In this document: positions 24,854 to 35,989 of the stretch, piece by piece
Position numbering within the stretch: position 1 is the stretch's first letter
Layout: every line of letters starts with the position of its first letter
Assembly: GCA_030035585.1 (NCBI GenBank)
Contig: CM057469.1
Coordinates: forward strand, 114,864,650 to 114,928,649
Source: Dugong dugon
Lineage: Eukaryota > Chordata > Mammalia > Sirenia > Dugongidae
Reading direction: 5' to 3'
Length of the DNA stretch: 64,000 nucleotides
Translations under genes and position numbers: made by a program
Notes under the pieces: model-generated
Database searches by the model: none
Seen by the model: the letters and a program-made list of their open reading frames with translations, nothing else
What the model was told of the DNA's origin: nothing

Positions 24854-25631
24854 AGGTTGACACAATCTTGCTTGCTGAAAACAAAGAAGACTTGAAGCAC
24901 TTACTGATGACGATCAAAGACTGCGGCTTTCAGTATGGATACACCATGTCATAAAGAAAACCCAAATCCTCAGTGGCGATCAATAAGCAAAATTATGGTA
25001 AATGGAGAAAAGATTGACATTGCAAGGATTTCATTTTACTTGGTTCCACAACCAATGCCCATGGAAACAGCAGTCAGGAAATCAAATGATTCATTGCACT
25101 GGACAAATCTGCTACAAAAGACCTCGTTAAAGTATTAAAAAGCAAAGATGTCACTTTGAGAATTAATGTGCACCTGACCCAAGCCATGGTATTTTCAATC
25201 GCCTCACATGCATGTGAAACCTGGACAATGAACAAGGAAGACCAGAAAAGAATTGATGCCTTTGAATTATGGTGATGGTGAAGAATATTTAATATACCAT
25301 GGACTGCCAAAAGAATGAACAAATCTGTTTTGAATAAGTACAGTTAGAATGTTCCTTAGCTGCAAGGATGGTAAGACTTCATCTCATGTACTTTGGACAT
25401 GTTGTCAGAAGAGACCAGTCCTTGGAGAAGGACATCATGCTTGGTAAAGCAGAGGGCAGTGAAAAAGAGGAAGACCCTCAATGAGATGAATTGGCACAGT
25501 GGCTGTAAAAGTGGACTCAAACATAGCAATGATTGTGAGAATGGCACAGGACAAGGCAGTGTTTCATTCCGTTATTCATAGGGTTGCTATGAGTTGGAAC
25601 TAACTCACTGGCCCCTAACAACAACAAAAAC
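24854..25631 (+). mobile_element. 5'-truncated RTE1 LINE with 8-bp TSD
   Basis: This 778-bp 3' portion of an RTE1-type LINE interrupts L1M ORF2. 'agatgaag' flanks it at 24846-24853 and 25632-25639. The segment spans the end of the RT and the C-terminal region, with the words 'aatcttgcttgctgaaaac', 'atataccatggactgcc' and 'tttggacatgttgtcag'. It ends in the 3' tail 'gggttgctatgagttgg...' and 'ctaacaacaac'. The frame is broken. RTE1 is related to BovB. Confidence 0.88.
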
Positions 25632-26451
25632 AGATGAAGTGGAAAAATCATAGAAACACGCAAATTACCTAAGCTGACTCAAGAAAAGCTAGAAATTATC
25701 AACTTACCTATAACAAATAGGAAAACAGTAAATTAATCATCAAAATCCTCCTGACAAAGACAGTCCAGGACCAGATGGAGTCACTGGAAAATTCCACCAA
25801 ACATTGAAGAAAATTATCACCAATCCTATTTAAACTCTTCCAAAAATATAAGATGAGAGAATACTTTCTAACTAATTCTATGAAGCTAGCGCTATTTTGT
25901 TATCAAGGACAGATGAAGACATCACAAGAAAACAAAATTACAGAGTAATATACTCTGTGATTATAGATGCAAAAACCTCAACAAACTATTAGCAAACTGA
26001 GACTGACAGCACATTAAAAGGATTACACACCATGACCAAGTGGGATTTATCTCAGGTAGCAAAATTTTTCAACACTTAAAAAAAAGAAACAATCAATGAA
26101 ATACACTGCATTAAGAAAACAAACAGAAAAACAGAACACGTAATTGTCTCAATCAAGCCTGAAAAAACATTTGGCAAAATCCAATACCCATTAATAATAA
26201 AAACACTCATAAAATAAGGAACAGAAGGAAATTTCCCTAACATAATAAGGGTCTCTAGGAAAACCCCACATCTAACATCATATTCAATCATAAAAGTCTG
26301 AGTGCTTTCCTGGTAAGATAAGGAAAGAGACAAAGATGCCCACCCTCAGCACTGCTATTCAACATTGCACTGGAAGTTCTAGTCAGAGCGATAGAAAAAG
26401 AAAAATAAATAAACATCCAAATCGTAAAGAAAGAAGTGAAACTATCTCTAC

Positions 26452-26697
26452 CGTATTTCATGTAAATAACGTGCAACATCTACATTTGTTTGCCAACCAC
26501 GCCCTCTGGCCCTGAGGTATTTTCATAAGCACCTCTACGCCATTTTTTTTGTTTGTTTGTTTTGTTTTTACCTATTGCTGTAAAAAAATTACCATAAGGC
26601 ACTTACGAAAATAACTTCCCAGGAGAGGGCACTGTTAACAAATGAAGAGAGTGCCCATTAGTTATGTAACAGTGGGATACTCACAAATGGCATGATC
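26452..26697. mobile_element. Palindromic MITE (non-autonomous DNA transposon) inside L1M
   Basis: L1M reads 'aaactatctcta', breaks, and resumes near 26698 at 'caaatggcatgatc'. The ~246-bp insert is an imperfect long inverted repeat: the left arm, about 26452-26545, pairs with the right arm, about 26590-26697. For example, 'ggtattttcataagcacctc' on the left is the reverse complement of the 'ggcacttacgaaaataac' region on the right, with mismatches. The loop contains a (TTTG)n stretch. The TSD and superfamily are not clear to me. Confidence 0.6.
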
Positions 26698-26812
26698 TTT
26701 AATAGAGAAAATAGCAAAGAATACACACACACACACAACTAGCTAATAAACTAATTCAGCAAATTGTAGGATCAACACAGAAAGTCAACATACAAAAAAC
26801 AGTTATATTTCT

Positions 26813-27338
26813 TGTTATGGATTGAACCTCTCCCCCAAAAATATATGTTGTAAATCCTACCTTCTATGCCTGTGGTTGGAAACCTAGTGGCGTAGTGGTT
26901 AAGAGCAATAGCTGCTAACTAAAAAGTTGGTAGTTCGAATCCTCCAGGCACCCCTTGAGTTAGAATCAGAATCGACTGGAGAGTAATGCTTTTTTCTTTT
27001 TCATTTGGGAATGGGTTGTCTTTGTTATGTTAATGCCACAGGTGTTAGCGTAGAGTGTATCCTGAGCCAATCTCTTTTTAGGTGTATAAGACAGTCTATG
27101 AAACAAAGGAGCTGAGATGAGGAGGAAACGTAACAAAATACATGAAGATCATCCAGAAGCAGAAATTTAAAGAGACGAGTACCTTCCTCCACAGCCGACA
27201 GAGACAGAAAGACTTCCCCTAGAGCCAGCATCCTGAATTTGGACTTCTGGCTTCCAAACTGGGAGAAAATAAATTTCTGTTTGTTAATGTTACCGATTTG
27301 TAGTATTTCTGTTATAGTAGCACTAGATAACTGAGACC
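26813..27338 (+). mobile_element. MaLR-type solo LTR with 5-bp TSD inside L1M
   Basis: The LTR starts 'tgttatggattgaacctctc' and ends 'gcactagataactgagacc'. The L1 5-mer 'tttct' occurs at 26808-26812 and 27339-27343. Typical features are 'gagaaaataaatttctgt' (a polyadenylation signal) near 27270 and a terminal 'tagtatttctgttatag'. It carries a nested SINE at 26878-26997. Other copies of the same family lie at 33301, 34546, 35990 and 46457. Confidence 0.85.
26878..26997 (+). mobile_element. AfroSINE fragment nested in LTR
   Basis: This sense SINE has the head 'cctagtggcgtagtggtta' and B-box-like 'gttggtagttcgaatcc'. It jumps early to a short tail 'agaatcagaatcgactgg' and a T-rich end. The central part is missing. 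It splits the LTR between 'cctgtggtt' and 'catttgggaatgggttg'. Confidence 0.8.
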
Positions 27339-28374
27339 TTTCTATACACCAGCAATGAACAATCCAAAAAGAAATGAATAAATAAATTCCATTTATAATG
27401 GCATCTAAAAAAATAAAATATATAGGAGTAAATTTAATCAAGGAGGTAGAAGACTTACCCACTGCAATGTACAAAATATTGTTGAAAGAAATTAAAGAAG
27501 ACATAAATAAATGCAAAGGAATCCCACGATCACGGATTGAAACATTTAATATTGTAAAGATGTCAATGCTACTCAAAGCAATCTGTAGAATCAGTGCAAT
27601 CCCTATCAAAATCCTAATAGCCACCTTTACAGAAATAGAAAAGCTGTTCCTCAAAGTCATGTGGAATTGCAAGAGGTTCTGAATCTTGAAAAAAAGAACA
27701 AAGTTGGAGGACTCATGCTTCCTGATTTCAAAACTTGCCACAGAACTCTACTGATCAAAACAGCATGGTGCTGGCATTAGGATAGACATAGATCAACTGA
27801 ATAAAATAGAGTCCAGAAATTGACCCAGACATCTATGGCAAGCGTATTATGTCTAATCAGTGGGAGAAAGAATTGTGTCTTTAACAAATAATGTTGAGAC
27901 AACTGGATATCTACATGCAAAAGAATAAACTTGGAACCCTCCTAGCACCATATACAAAATTTAACTCAAAATGGATTAATGACGTAAATATAAGAGCTAA
28001 AACCATAAAACTGTTAGGAGAAAACATAAGAGTAAATCATTATGACCTTGGATTTGGCAATAAATTCTTAGTTATGACACTAAAAGAACAAGCAACAAAT
28101 GTAAAAATAGATACACTGGACTTCACTACATTAAACACATTTGTGCATCAAAGGACATTATCAAGGATATGAAAAGACAACCTACAGAATGGGAGAAAAT
28201 ATTTGTAGATAGTATATCTCGAAGAATTTATCACCAGAATATAAAGAACCCCTAAAATTCAACGACAAAAGGCAAACAACCCAACTGAAAAATGGGCAAA
28301 GAACTTGAAATAGACAATTGTGCAAAGAAGATATACAAATAGCCAATAGGCACATGAAATAATGCTTATCACGT

Positions 28375-28590
28375 TAGTCTTTGTTGTTATGTGCTGTGTA
28401 TTTGGTTCTAACTCATAACTATCCTATAGGACAGGATAGAACTGTCCCATAAGGTTTCCTAGGCTGCAGTCTTTATGGGAGCAGACCGCCAGGTCTCTTC
28501 TCCAACAGAGATAGCTGCTGGGTGTGTTCAAACCACCGACCTTTCGTTAGCAGCTGATGGCTTAACAATTGCATCCTCAGGGCTCCTACA
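28375..28590 (-). mobile_element. AfroSINE, long form, inside L1M
   Basis: Antisense SINE with the GTT-rich tail 'tttgttgttatgtgctg', the body 'cctataggacaggatagaac', the internal 'gcagaccgccaggtctcttc' and the tRNA head ending 'cctcagggctcc'. The L1 word 'cgttagtc' / 'cattagtc' flanks both sides, consistent with an 8-bp TSD. Confidence 0.87.
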
Positions 28591-29263
28591 TTAGTCATTA
28601 GGGAAATAAAATCAAAACCACAATGAGATAGCATTCCACACATACGAGGATGGCCATTAAACACACACAAAAAGAAAATAACAAATGTTTGAGAAGATGT
28701 GGAGAAATTGGAACCCTCCTACATTGCTGATGGAAATGTAAAATAATGTAGCCACTGTCAGTGAACAAAATATATACATACAATGGATTAGTCATAAAAA
28801 AAAGAATGAAATTCTGATACCTGCTACCAGATAGATGAACCTTGGAAGCATTATACCAAGTGAAATAAGCCGGACACAACAGAATAAATATTGTTTGAAT
28901 CCACGTGTGAACTATCAGCGTAGGCAAACTCATGGAGACAGACAGTAGATCAGAGGTTACAAGGGGCTGGGGGCATGGAGGAATGGGGAGTTATTGCTTA
29001 ATGGTTATAGAATCTCTGTTTGAAATGATGAAAAAAGTTTTGAAAATAGATATTGGCTGCATATTGTTGTGGATGTAATTAATGCCACTGACTTGTACAC
29101 TTAAAATCGTTACAAAGGCAAATTTTGAGTTCTGTTTTACAGCAAACAATTATATGGTAATTTTTTTTTTAAAGAAAACATATCACAGATTATTTTCTTT
29201 GAATTAAGAGGACTTAACAAATATGTATAAAATTCTATTTTGCAACTTACTCTTTTAATTTCT

Positions 29264-30111
29264 GTTATTGTTGTTGTTAGGTGTTCTTGAATCAGTCCCG
29301 ACTCACAGAGACCCTGCGTACAAGAGAATGAAACACTGCCCGTTCCTGCGCCATCCTCACAATTGTTGTTATACTTGAGCTCATTGTTGCAGCCTCTGTG
29401 CCAATCCTTCTCATTGAGGGTCTTCCTCTTTTTCGCTGACCCTCTGCTCCACCAACCATGATGTCCTTCTCCAGGCACTGATCCCACCTGATAACCTGTC
29501 CAAAGTATGAACGTTGTCTTGCCGTCCTTCCTTCTAAGGAGCATTCTGGTTGTACTTCTTCCAAGACAGATTTATTCATTCTTTTGGCAGTCCATGGTAT
29601 ATTCAATATTCTTTGCCAACACCATAATTCTTTTTCGGTCTTCCTTACTCATTTTTGACAATTTCCAATTTTCCTAGATTCATACTTCGTACATTCCACG
29701 TTCTGATTATTAATGGATGTTTACAGCTGTTTCTTCTCATTTTGAGTCATGCCACATCAGCAAATGACGGTCCCGAAACCTTGACTCCATCCACGTCATT
29801 AACGCTGACTCTGCTCTGAGGAGGCAGCTCTTCCCCAATCCTCTTTTGAGTGCCTTCCAACCTGAGAGGCTCATCTTCCGGTAGTATATCAGACAATATT
29901 CCGCTACTATTCATTAGGTTTTCACTGGCTAGTTCTTCTCAGAAGCAGACTGCTGAGTCCTTCTTCCTAGTCTGTCTTAGTCTGGAAGCTCAGCTGAAAC
30001 CTGTCTGCCTTGGGTGACCCTGCTGGTATTTGAATACTGGTGGCATAGCTTCCAACATCACAGCAACATGCAAGCCCCGGCAGTATGACAAACTGACAGA
30101 CGCATGGGGGG
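29264..30111 (-). mobile_element. Internally deleted RTE1 LINE (848 bp) with perfect 10-bp TSD
   Basis: Antisense RTE1. The left part (to about 29648) is the 3' end of the element and includes a minus-strand open frame at 29292-29606. That frame encodes the C-terminal 'IPWTAKRMNKS...' region. The right part (about 29649-30111) is the 5' UTR and the very start of the coding region. The middle ~2.3 kb (most of the endonuclease and the RT) is absent. The TSD 'tttaatttct' is perfect at 29254-29263 and 30112-30121. Confidence 0.88.
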
Positions 30112-30121
30112 TTTAATTTCT

Positions 30122-32611
30122 ATGGCCTAGTAATAAAAAATACTAATACAGTTAAACTTGTGAGAGCTGTGACTAGATGGGACGGCCTTGTTTTTCTGGG
30201 TCTCCCAAGTTCTCTGTCTTTGACAGGGTGCTGTCCTATCACTTGCTTAGAGGAAAATACTTGTTTTCCTTATCTGACAGATTTCCACCTTACACAGGTA
30301 TTACTGTAATCATATTATACTCTGTACCATAAAGTAAACCTCAATGAATATTAAAAAGGAAATATTTCATAGACTATGTTCTATGATCATTATACATTAG
30401 ACCTAAAATATGGTAATAAAAGTCCAAAGAACAAAAATTGCCGCATAAAAATAAAAAAAACCCATACATTATATTAAATGTTTCCTGCATGTAAGAAACA
30501 GTTAATAAAACCACAATTATAGAACCCTTAGAAAACATTGAAAATGAGAACATTGTATATCAAGACCCATGATATTGATGGAAGAGTCAAGAAGGAAAAA
30601 AAATTGAGGATTAGACATTTCCCCCCACCCCAATTAAAAGCTAAAAAAAAAAAAAGAGAAAACAAATTTATAGAAAGCAGATATTTCCCAGGAGTAATGA
30701 AGTCTAGACTTCAAACCTGTCCGAGCTCTGTCACTTTGTCATTCATAATTAAAACAAAGTAAATTAAAATGATTGTTTTATTGGGAATCGTTTGGACTAT
30801 GTCAAAGTCTCTAGTAAATAAACAAATATTACACTTTTCATAAACTCTGCCAATGGCCCATAGAGATTCTGCTTTCCATGCGCCTCGTGATTCTAAACTG
30901 CAAAGTATTAGATGTTATTGGAATCATGCTGTAGAAATTTACTTTGTCAAAATATCCTAGTTCCATATAAAAAGCTTTGGGATAACCTATAAATGAATAT
31001 ACAAGCATCATACGTATAACAAATTGAACATCCAAAGAAACATTTTGTAGCAGCTTGTAACCTATGATCATCCAATCCTTCTTAAAGTCTTGCCTCTGTT
31101 TTGGTGACTTGGAAGCAAGATGAAAGTAGAGAAAATGTTTACCACAAGGAGGGTGCCGTTGTACTATCCAAGGGGAATAGTAAACTTAGCCCTCTGATCC
31201 GGCCTTTGGTCTTTTTAACGATTCCGAGCCACAACCTCCCTTGAGATAACATCTTTTTTCTCCTATGCTTGAGTTTTGAGCAGCTCAGTGGAATTTTGAA
31301 TTTTTTTTTTTTTTTTTAGCCTTTTATTAAACTTAAGCCTATAAGTAAGGGAAAGCTAAAGGAAAAGGATTAGTGAGGTTTATTCAACACTGTCAGAGAA
31401 AGAAAATCCCTGCCTTACTGCCAGATGTATTAAACTTCTGATCTTCCAATTGCATAAAATTGTCACTGGCATTATATCTGTGTCAATTAAACCTACTACT
31501 GGAGAAAATGATTTAACTAGCTCCCTCTTTCAATGTCATTCAAGAACTCTAATGAGTTTGAGAAGTATGCTTCTCTTCTAGGGGGGTACTGCAGTCATCT
31601 TGCTATTATTCACATGTACCGTTAAAATTAATTGAATATAAGTATATTTCAGAGGCATTTATGGATTTTGTGAAGGATACTGTGGAGACATGTCTATCCA
31701 TAAAAAAAAAGCTGCACTAAAAATGGTGGAGCACAGTATTTTCTATCATCACAAAATATTTTTTTCAGTGTTATAAGCAGATTAATAACATTTTGGCTTA
31801 TATCACGAAGATCCATATTTTCTATAACCAACATAGATTATTGTTTGCTAAATCATTCATAAAATTCACAGATCAAAGCGATTGTATCTAAGAGCCTCTT
31901 TTTGTGAAGAAAGAAAAAATTAAGGCACAAAAGTTTGAGTTTCCTGGTTTGCGCAGCAAACGTTCTTCTTTCCTCTTTTTCTTCTCTCTTCTATTGTATT
32001 GTTGGCCCTAACTATAAATAAACTGATTTAAAAATAATTGATTTTTAAACTCAGTAATGGGTTGAAAACCATAGTTTGGAAAGCACTACTTTCAGGCCCA
32101 CGTTTTCTATTCATTATTTCTTGATTAATCAAAATTCCACTGACCCATCTCTTCATTGAACCCCAGTTACAGTTTTAGGATATTCTATACTATTTTGTAG
32201 TATAAGCACGCCTTATCCAAGAAATAATTAGTGATCTGAGGAGAAGGACATGATCTTTCCTATTTCCCATTCTATGCAATTCAGTAGTGGACACATAACT
32301 GGAAGTACTTTACTGCTGATAAATTAATATCTTTATTTCTATGTAGGAAAAATAAAAAGTATTTTAAAATGACGCCTTAATTGTTTACATATTTTCACTA
32401 GGTAGAACTTTGTGTGAATTATTTTCAAGCTTTCAGATAGTGGGAATGAAATAAATGAACACTACATGACAGATAAAGTGCTCAAAGATGGGAATGCAAA
32501 GATGACTCCGATGCAAGCCCGGTCTCAAAAGGCATAGAATCTCATGGGGGAGACAAACAAACTAATCAATCTTTATAAAACACCATAGCAAGTGCCAAAA
32601 GAAAACAAAAA
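30122..32611. other. Gene-free spacer
   Basis: Nothing I can name is seen across about 2.5 kb. It holds A-runs (30642-30654) and a T-run (31300-31317). The antisense open frame 30838-31071 has no domain. The piece at 32045-32110 ('ggttgaaaaccatagtttgg') resembles an hAT MITE end, but weakly. Confidence 0.35.
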
Positions 32612-32763
32612 ACCTGTTGCCGTCGAGTCGATTCCGACTCTTAGTGACTCTATAGGACAGAGTGGAACTGTCCCATAGGGTTGCCAAGGAGAGGCTGGTG
32701 GATTCAAACTGCCAACCTTTTGCTTAACAGTTGAGTTCTTATCCCCTACACCGCCAGGTCTCC
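32612..32763 (-). mobile_element. AfroSINE, short form
   Basis: Antisense SINE with well-preserved CpGs in its tail ('gttgccgtcgagtcgattcc'), the body 'tataggacagagtggaactg', and the head 'ccctacaccgccaggtctcc'. The retained CpGs suggest that it is one of the younger copies in the window. Confidence 0.9.
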
Positions 32764-33295
32764 ATAACAGACGCAGTATTGATGAATTCACAGAATGACA
32801 CAGAAATTTAAAGGAGAGATTCTTAAACAAGGCTGTGTAAAAATGTGGAGTATGGTTGTGGGTTTGGGAAGAAGGGCTAGAATTGCTAAATCTTAAAGGG
32901 TTATTAGTACTTTATTTTTATGTAATATGACTAGATAGACATGTGAATTATTACTTTATGAATGATGTATGCCAAAAGTTCAGACAAGAGGGAGAAAGGT
33001 ATGTGAGGGTTTATTTTATTATTCTAGAATTATAAAGAGTAGAATTTTATAAGTAGTGTTAAGGTGTATAATAATTAATCATTTGATCCAATTTAAATGA
33101 ACTCATCAACAGACATAATGGGACAATTAAAGCAGCCTTTTTTTGAGGAAAATATTAATTCATTCTTATATTGATATCAAATCAATTTGAAATTATACAG
33201 AATTATTCTGATGGAAGTTCTAATGGTTAACCTCACGGGTCAGCTTATCTAGACTGTTGTGCCTAGTTGTTTGGTCAAGCACTAGATGTTGTTAT
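32764..33295. other. Spacer, nothing recognised
   Basis: No gene is seen. The sequence just left of the SINE (32430-32580) resembles an old L2/MIR-type piece ('ggaatgcaaagatgactcc'), but this is uncertain. Confidence 0.3.
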
Positions 33296-33300
33296 GAAGG

Positions 33301-33647
33301 TGCTATGAATTGACTTGTGTCATCCCCAATAATGTGTTGAATTCCTGGCATTGTACCTGTGAATGTGATCCTTTTTGGAAGTAAGCTTTTTTGTTTGTTA
33401 TGTTAGTGAAGTTATACTTCTTTGAAGATAAAAGACCAAAATAGACACACATGGAGAAGACAGATGTCAAGGAACACCAAGGAACTTCAAGGATCTCCTG
33501 GGACTACTGAAAAGGAGGGAACTTCTCCTAGTGTCATGCCCTGAGCTAGGACTTCTAGCCTCTAGAACCGTGAGAAAATAAATTTTTGTTCTTTAAAGCC
33601 ACCCACTTGTGATGTTTCTGTTATGGCAGCACTAGATATCTAAGACA
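33301..33647 (+). mobile_element. MaLR-type solo LTR (347 bp) with 5-bp TSD
   Basis: The LTR begins 'tgctatgaattgacttgtg' and ends 'actagatatctaagaca', with 'gaagg' at 33296-33300 and 33648-33652. A polyadenylation signal 'aataaa' lies near 33577. The length is shorter than the 500-bp relatives, so an internal part is missing. Confidence 0.87.
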
Positions 33648-33982
33648 GAAGGTATTTACAGGTTAGTAACGTTTACAATTGATTAACTTTAAGTAAAGCA
33701 GATTATTCTCCATAATGTGGGTAGGTCTCATTCAATCAGTTAAATATATTAAAGGCAAAAAATAAGGTTTCCTGAGGGAGAAAGGATCCTGCCTCAAGAC
33801 TCTAACATAGATATTCTGCCAGAGTTTCAACCTGGCTGGCTACAGATTTCAGATCCAAGACTGCGGGAGTTTCTAGTCTGCTTCTTGATTTACAAATTTT
33901 GGACTTTGTCAGTCACCACAATTTTGGGAGACAGTTCCTTAACATAAAAAAATAAATTTCTCTCTCTCGCTCTCATATTTGC

Positions 33983-34030
33983 TGTTGTTGTTAGTTGCTG
34001 TCAAGTTGGCTTTGATTCATAGCAACCTTG
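33983..34030 (-). mobile_element. AfroSINE/RTE1 tail fragment
   Basis: Only the tail half is visible: 'tgctgttgttgttagttg', 'ctgtcaagttggctttg' and 'attcatagcaacc'. It then runs into the TG/TA microsatellite. It is truncated by the repeat expansion. Confidence 0.65.
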
Positions 34031-34057
34031 TGTGTCTGTGTGTGTATGCATACACAC

Positions 34058-34106
<49 letters not shown>
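34028..34106. repeat. (TG)n/(TA)n microsatellite
   Basis: A short TG-rich run is followed by a CACATA stretch and then roughly 45 bp of alternating TA. This is visible directly. Confidence 0.95.
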
Positions 34107-34109
<3 letters not shown>

Positions 34110-34134
34110 CCCTATTGGATAGATTTCTCTGGAA

Positions 34135-34545
34135 ATATATAATAATAACCTCTAAATAAATGGAAAGGCAAAAGGCATACAGTCTTCATAGACTGGAAGA
34201 CTCAACATAGTTAAGATGTTATTCTCTCCAAATTGAGCTATGTATTCGGAGATACTCCTATCAAAAACCAAGCAAGGTTTTGTTTTATGTTTTTGTTTTT
34301 CAATATAATCAAGCTTATTATAAAACTCATATGAGCAGCCACAGTCATAGAATAGCTACAACAATTTGGAAAAAGAAGAATAAATTGAGAGAATTCTGCC
34401 TATCCTGTGTTAACTACAGTAACCATCAGTGTGATATTGGTGGAGGGACAGAGACAGAGATAAAGGGAACAGAATAGAGAAACCAGGAATAGACTCTCAT
34501 AATTATGCTCAACTTATTTTTAACAAAGGCACAAAATGTATTTGT
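34135..34545 (+). mobile_element. L1 ORF2 fragment (RT C-terminal region)
   Basis: Sense L1 sequence with 'gactcaacatagttaagatg', 'ctctccaaattgagctatg', 'aaacaacttgg'-like words and 'aagaagaataaattgag', matching the part of ORF2 after the RT domain. Both ends are truncated. The minus-strand LTR fragment abuts it on the right. Confidence 0.75.
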
Positions 34546-34705
34546 CCTAGCTACCACGTATAAATACCACAAGTAGGTGGCTTTAAATAACAGAAATTTA
34601 TTTTCTCATAGTTCAGGAGACTAGAAGTCCAAATTTAGGGTGTAGTTCTAGGCCGAGGTCCTTCTTTGTCTATTTTAGGTTCTAGTAGCCAACAAAACTT
34701 GAGTT
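34546..34705 (-). mobile_element. MaLR-type LTR fragment
   Basis: This is the reverse of the same family as 33301-33647: 'ctagctaccacgtataaat', 'ccacaagtaggtggcttt', 'cagaaatttattttctc' and 'agactagaagtccaaattt'. Only the 3' third of the LTR remains. Confidence 0.75.
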
Positions 34706-34824
34706 CCTAAGCTTGTGGATGCATTTGCCATGTATATTTCTCTTCAATATATTTTGAGTGGATTTCCATATCAGTAAGTGTGTTTATGCATTTATTTCAT
34801 TAAACATTTATGTATATATTTGGC

Positions 34825-35025
34825 AGAGGGGTAGCACAATCAATTAAGCATTTGACTAAGAGCCGAAACATTGGTGGCTGGAACCTACCCAGAGGCAGCC
34901 TGGAAGACAGGCCTGGCGTCTGTTTTTTGAAAGGTCACAGCATTGAAAAACCAGTGGAGCCGTTCTAACATTACACATTTGGTCGGAATGAGCTGGAATC
35001 GAACTGATGGCAACTAACAACAAGT
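34825..35025 (+). mobile_element. AfroSINE, long form, diverged
   Basis: Sense SINE with the head 'gggtagcacaatcaattaag', the internal segment 'gaagacaggcctggcgtctg', 'aaaggtcacagcattgaaaa' and the tail 'gagctggaatcgaactgatg', ending in 'caactaacaacaag'. Confidence 0.82.
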
Positions 35026-35035
35026 TACAAACATA

Positions 35036-35984
35036 CATACACACACACTTATTCTTTCGTGAAAGTGAAATTGCTTGGTCAAAGACTTGAATTTTAAAGA
35101 GGCTTTTGAATACATTGTTCAGTTGCTCGTCTCCCTACAATATATGAAAGTAACTACCTTCCAAGGGCTTGATATTGCTGAAGGTTTTCTTTCTCTCCTC
35201 CCTTTGTCACTTCCTTTCTTGCTCCCTTTCTGCCCCATTGCAACAGCTGAAAGTAAAAATGAGAAGTGCAATAATAGTATCTTTCAGTCTCCTTAGAATT
35301 GTGCTGGGGAACACTTTAACACATACAGACTTTTAACAGTTCATTTCTACCAATCTTATAAGTTTGATATATCATATTACTTTTATTCTATGCTTATTTT
35401 CAGCAAAAGTAGGCCTTGAATACTATAGCACAAACCCATGAGTGAAATAAAAAGGACTTTGCTCTTTAAAAAGGGGTTAGTTATTCTTAACAGAAATCCT
35501 CTCTATTTCTAGAAAGTTTGCTCTAAGAGAAAAAGAGAAACTTCCTCAGTCTGTCATATAAAGAGAGAAAAAGTAACAGGATTTTTGGCAAAATACTGGA
35601 AATGGACACAACATCCTGGCTGAACAGAGTTTGTCTGCTACTTAGGCTGGTTATTGAGATGAAACAGTGTTAGGCTGAGCCAACACTGCTCTGAGGTCGT
35701 GAAAGACATGCTCACCAACCCAGACGAGGGATGGCTAGATTCTGGCATAAAGGACTGTGAATCACATTTTATCTCTTTCTAAAACCACACTGAAACAGAA
35801 TTGCGGCCTGACCCTTCCACCATTGTAGGGGAATATATAAAAAGTAGAATTGAGTATGGTGAAATAATTAAGACTGAAAGAGCATCTAGAGGAAACTAAA
35901 AATTTAGAGTCCTCATGAAATTTCTGAATGCAAATCCTTCTGGTGTTCAAAACAAACTTGGTGTCCCGATGCAGTTTTTGCACG
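35036..35984. other. Gene-free spacer
   Basis: No gene or clear repeat is seen. The plus-strand open frame 35075-35296 has no recognisable domain. A pyrimidine-rich stretch lies at 35185-35240. Confidence 0.35.
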
Positions 35985-35989
35985 GTGAA

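Larger units (their letters stand above)
22700..28960 (+). pseudogene. L1M ORF2 remnant, interrupted
   Basis: Endonuclease words are seen at 22755-22900 and 23640-23930, and again at 24110-24460. RT regions lie around 25740-26450 and C-terminal regions at 27360-28370. An open piece at 27398-27682 encodes 94 residues with L1 RT-thumb character, and one at 27891-28172 encodes 93 residues. Insertions of other elements split the frame, including a MITE placed just before the codons for the F-A-D-D catalytic motif (about 26450). Confidence 0.8.
20800..29170 (+). mobile_element. Long old L1M-type LINE, split by later insertions
   Basis: This sense-oriented L1 of the older mammalian (L1M-like) type covers a 5' region (about 20.8-21.3 kb), ORF1 (about 21.38-22.25 kb), the inter-ORF spacer and ORF2 (from about 22.7 kb). 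The 3' end contains the words 'ttaatgccactgacttgtac' and 'acttaaaatcgttacaaagg', and ends in an A/T-rich tail near 29170. It is interrupted at 22965-23638, about 23937-24108, 24854-25631, about 26452-26697, 26813-27338 and about 28375-28590. A deletion is apparent near 28757, where the reading jumps over the ORF2 terminal region. The sequence is highly diverged. Confidence 0.85.
33690..34133 (+). mobile_element. Old eutherian LTR-type repeat, interrupted
   Basis: The words 'ctgcctcaagactctaac', 'attttggactttgtcag', 'ccttaacataaaaaaataa' and 'atttctctctctcgctctc' run to 34 kb. After a SINE fragment and TA microsatellite, 'ccctattggatagatttctc' follows. This is the order seen in a common eutherian LTR family whose tail carries a CT/TA microsatellite. 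I do not assign the exact family. Confidence 0.55.

Noticed and set aside
27025..27741. 238-codon minus-strand ORF
   Set aside because: It is antisense to the MaLR-type LTR and the L1M ORF2 remnant, a shadow frame of repeats.
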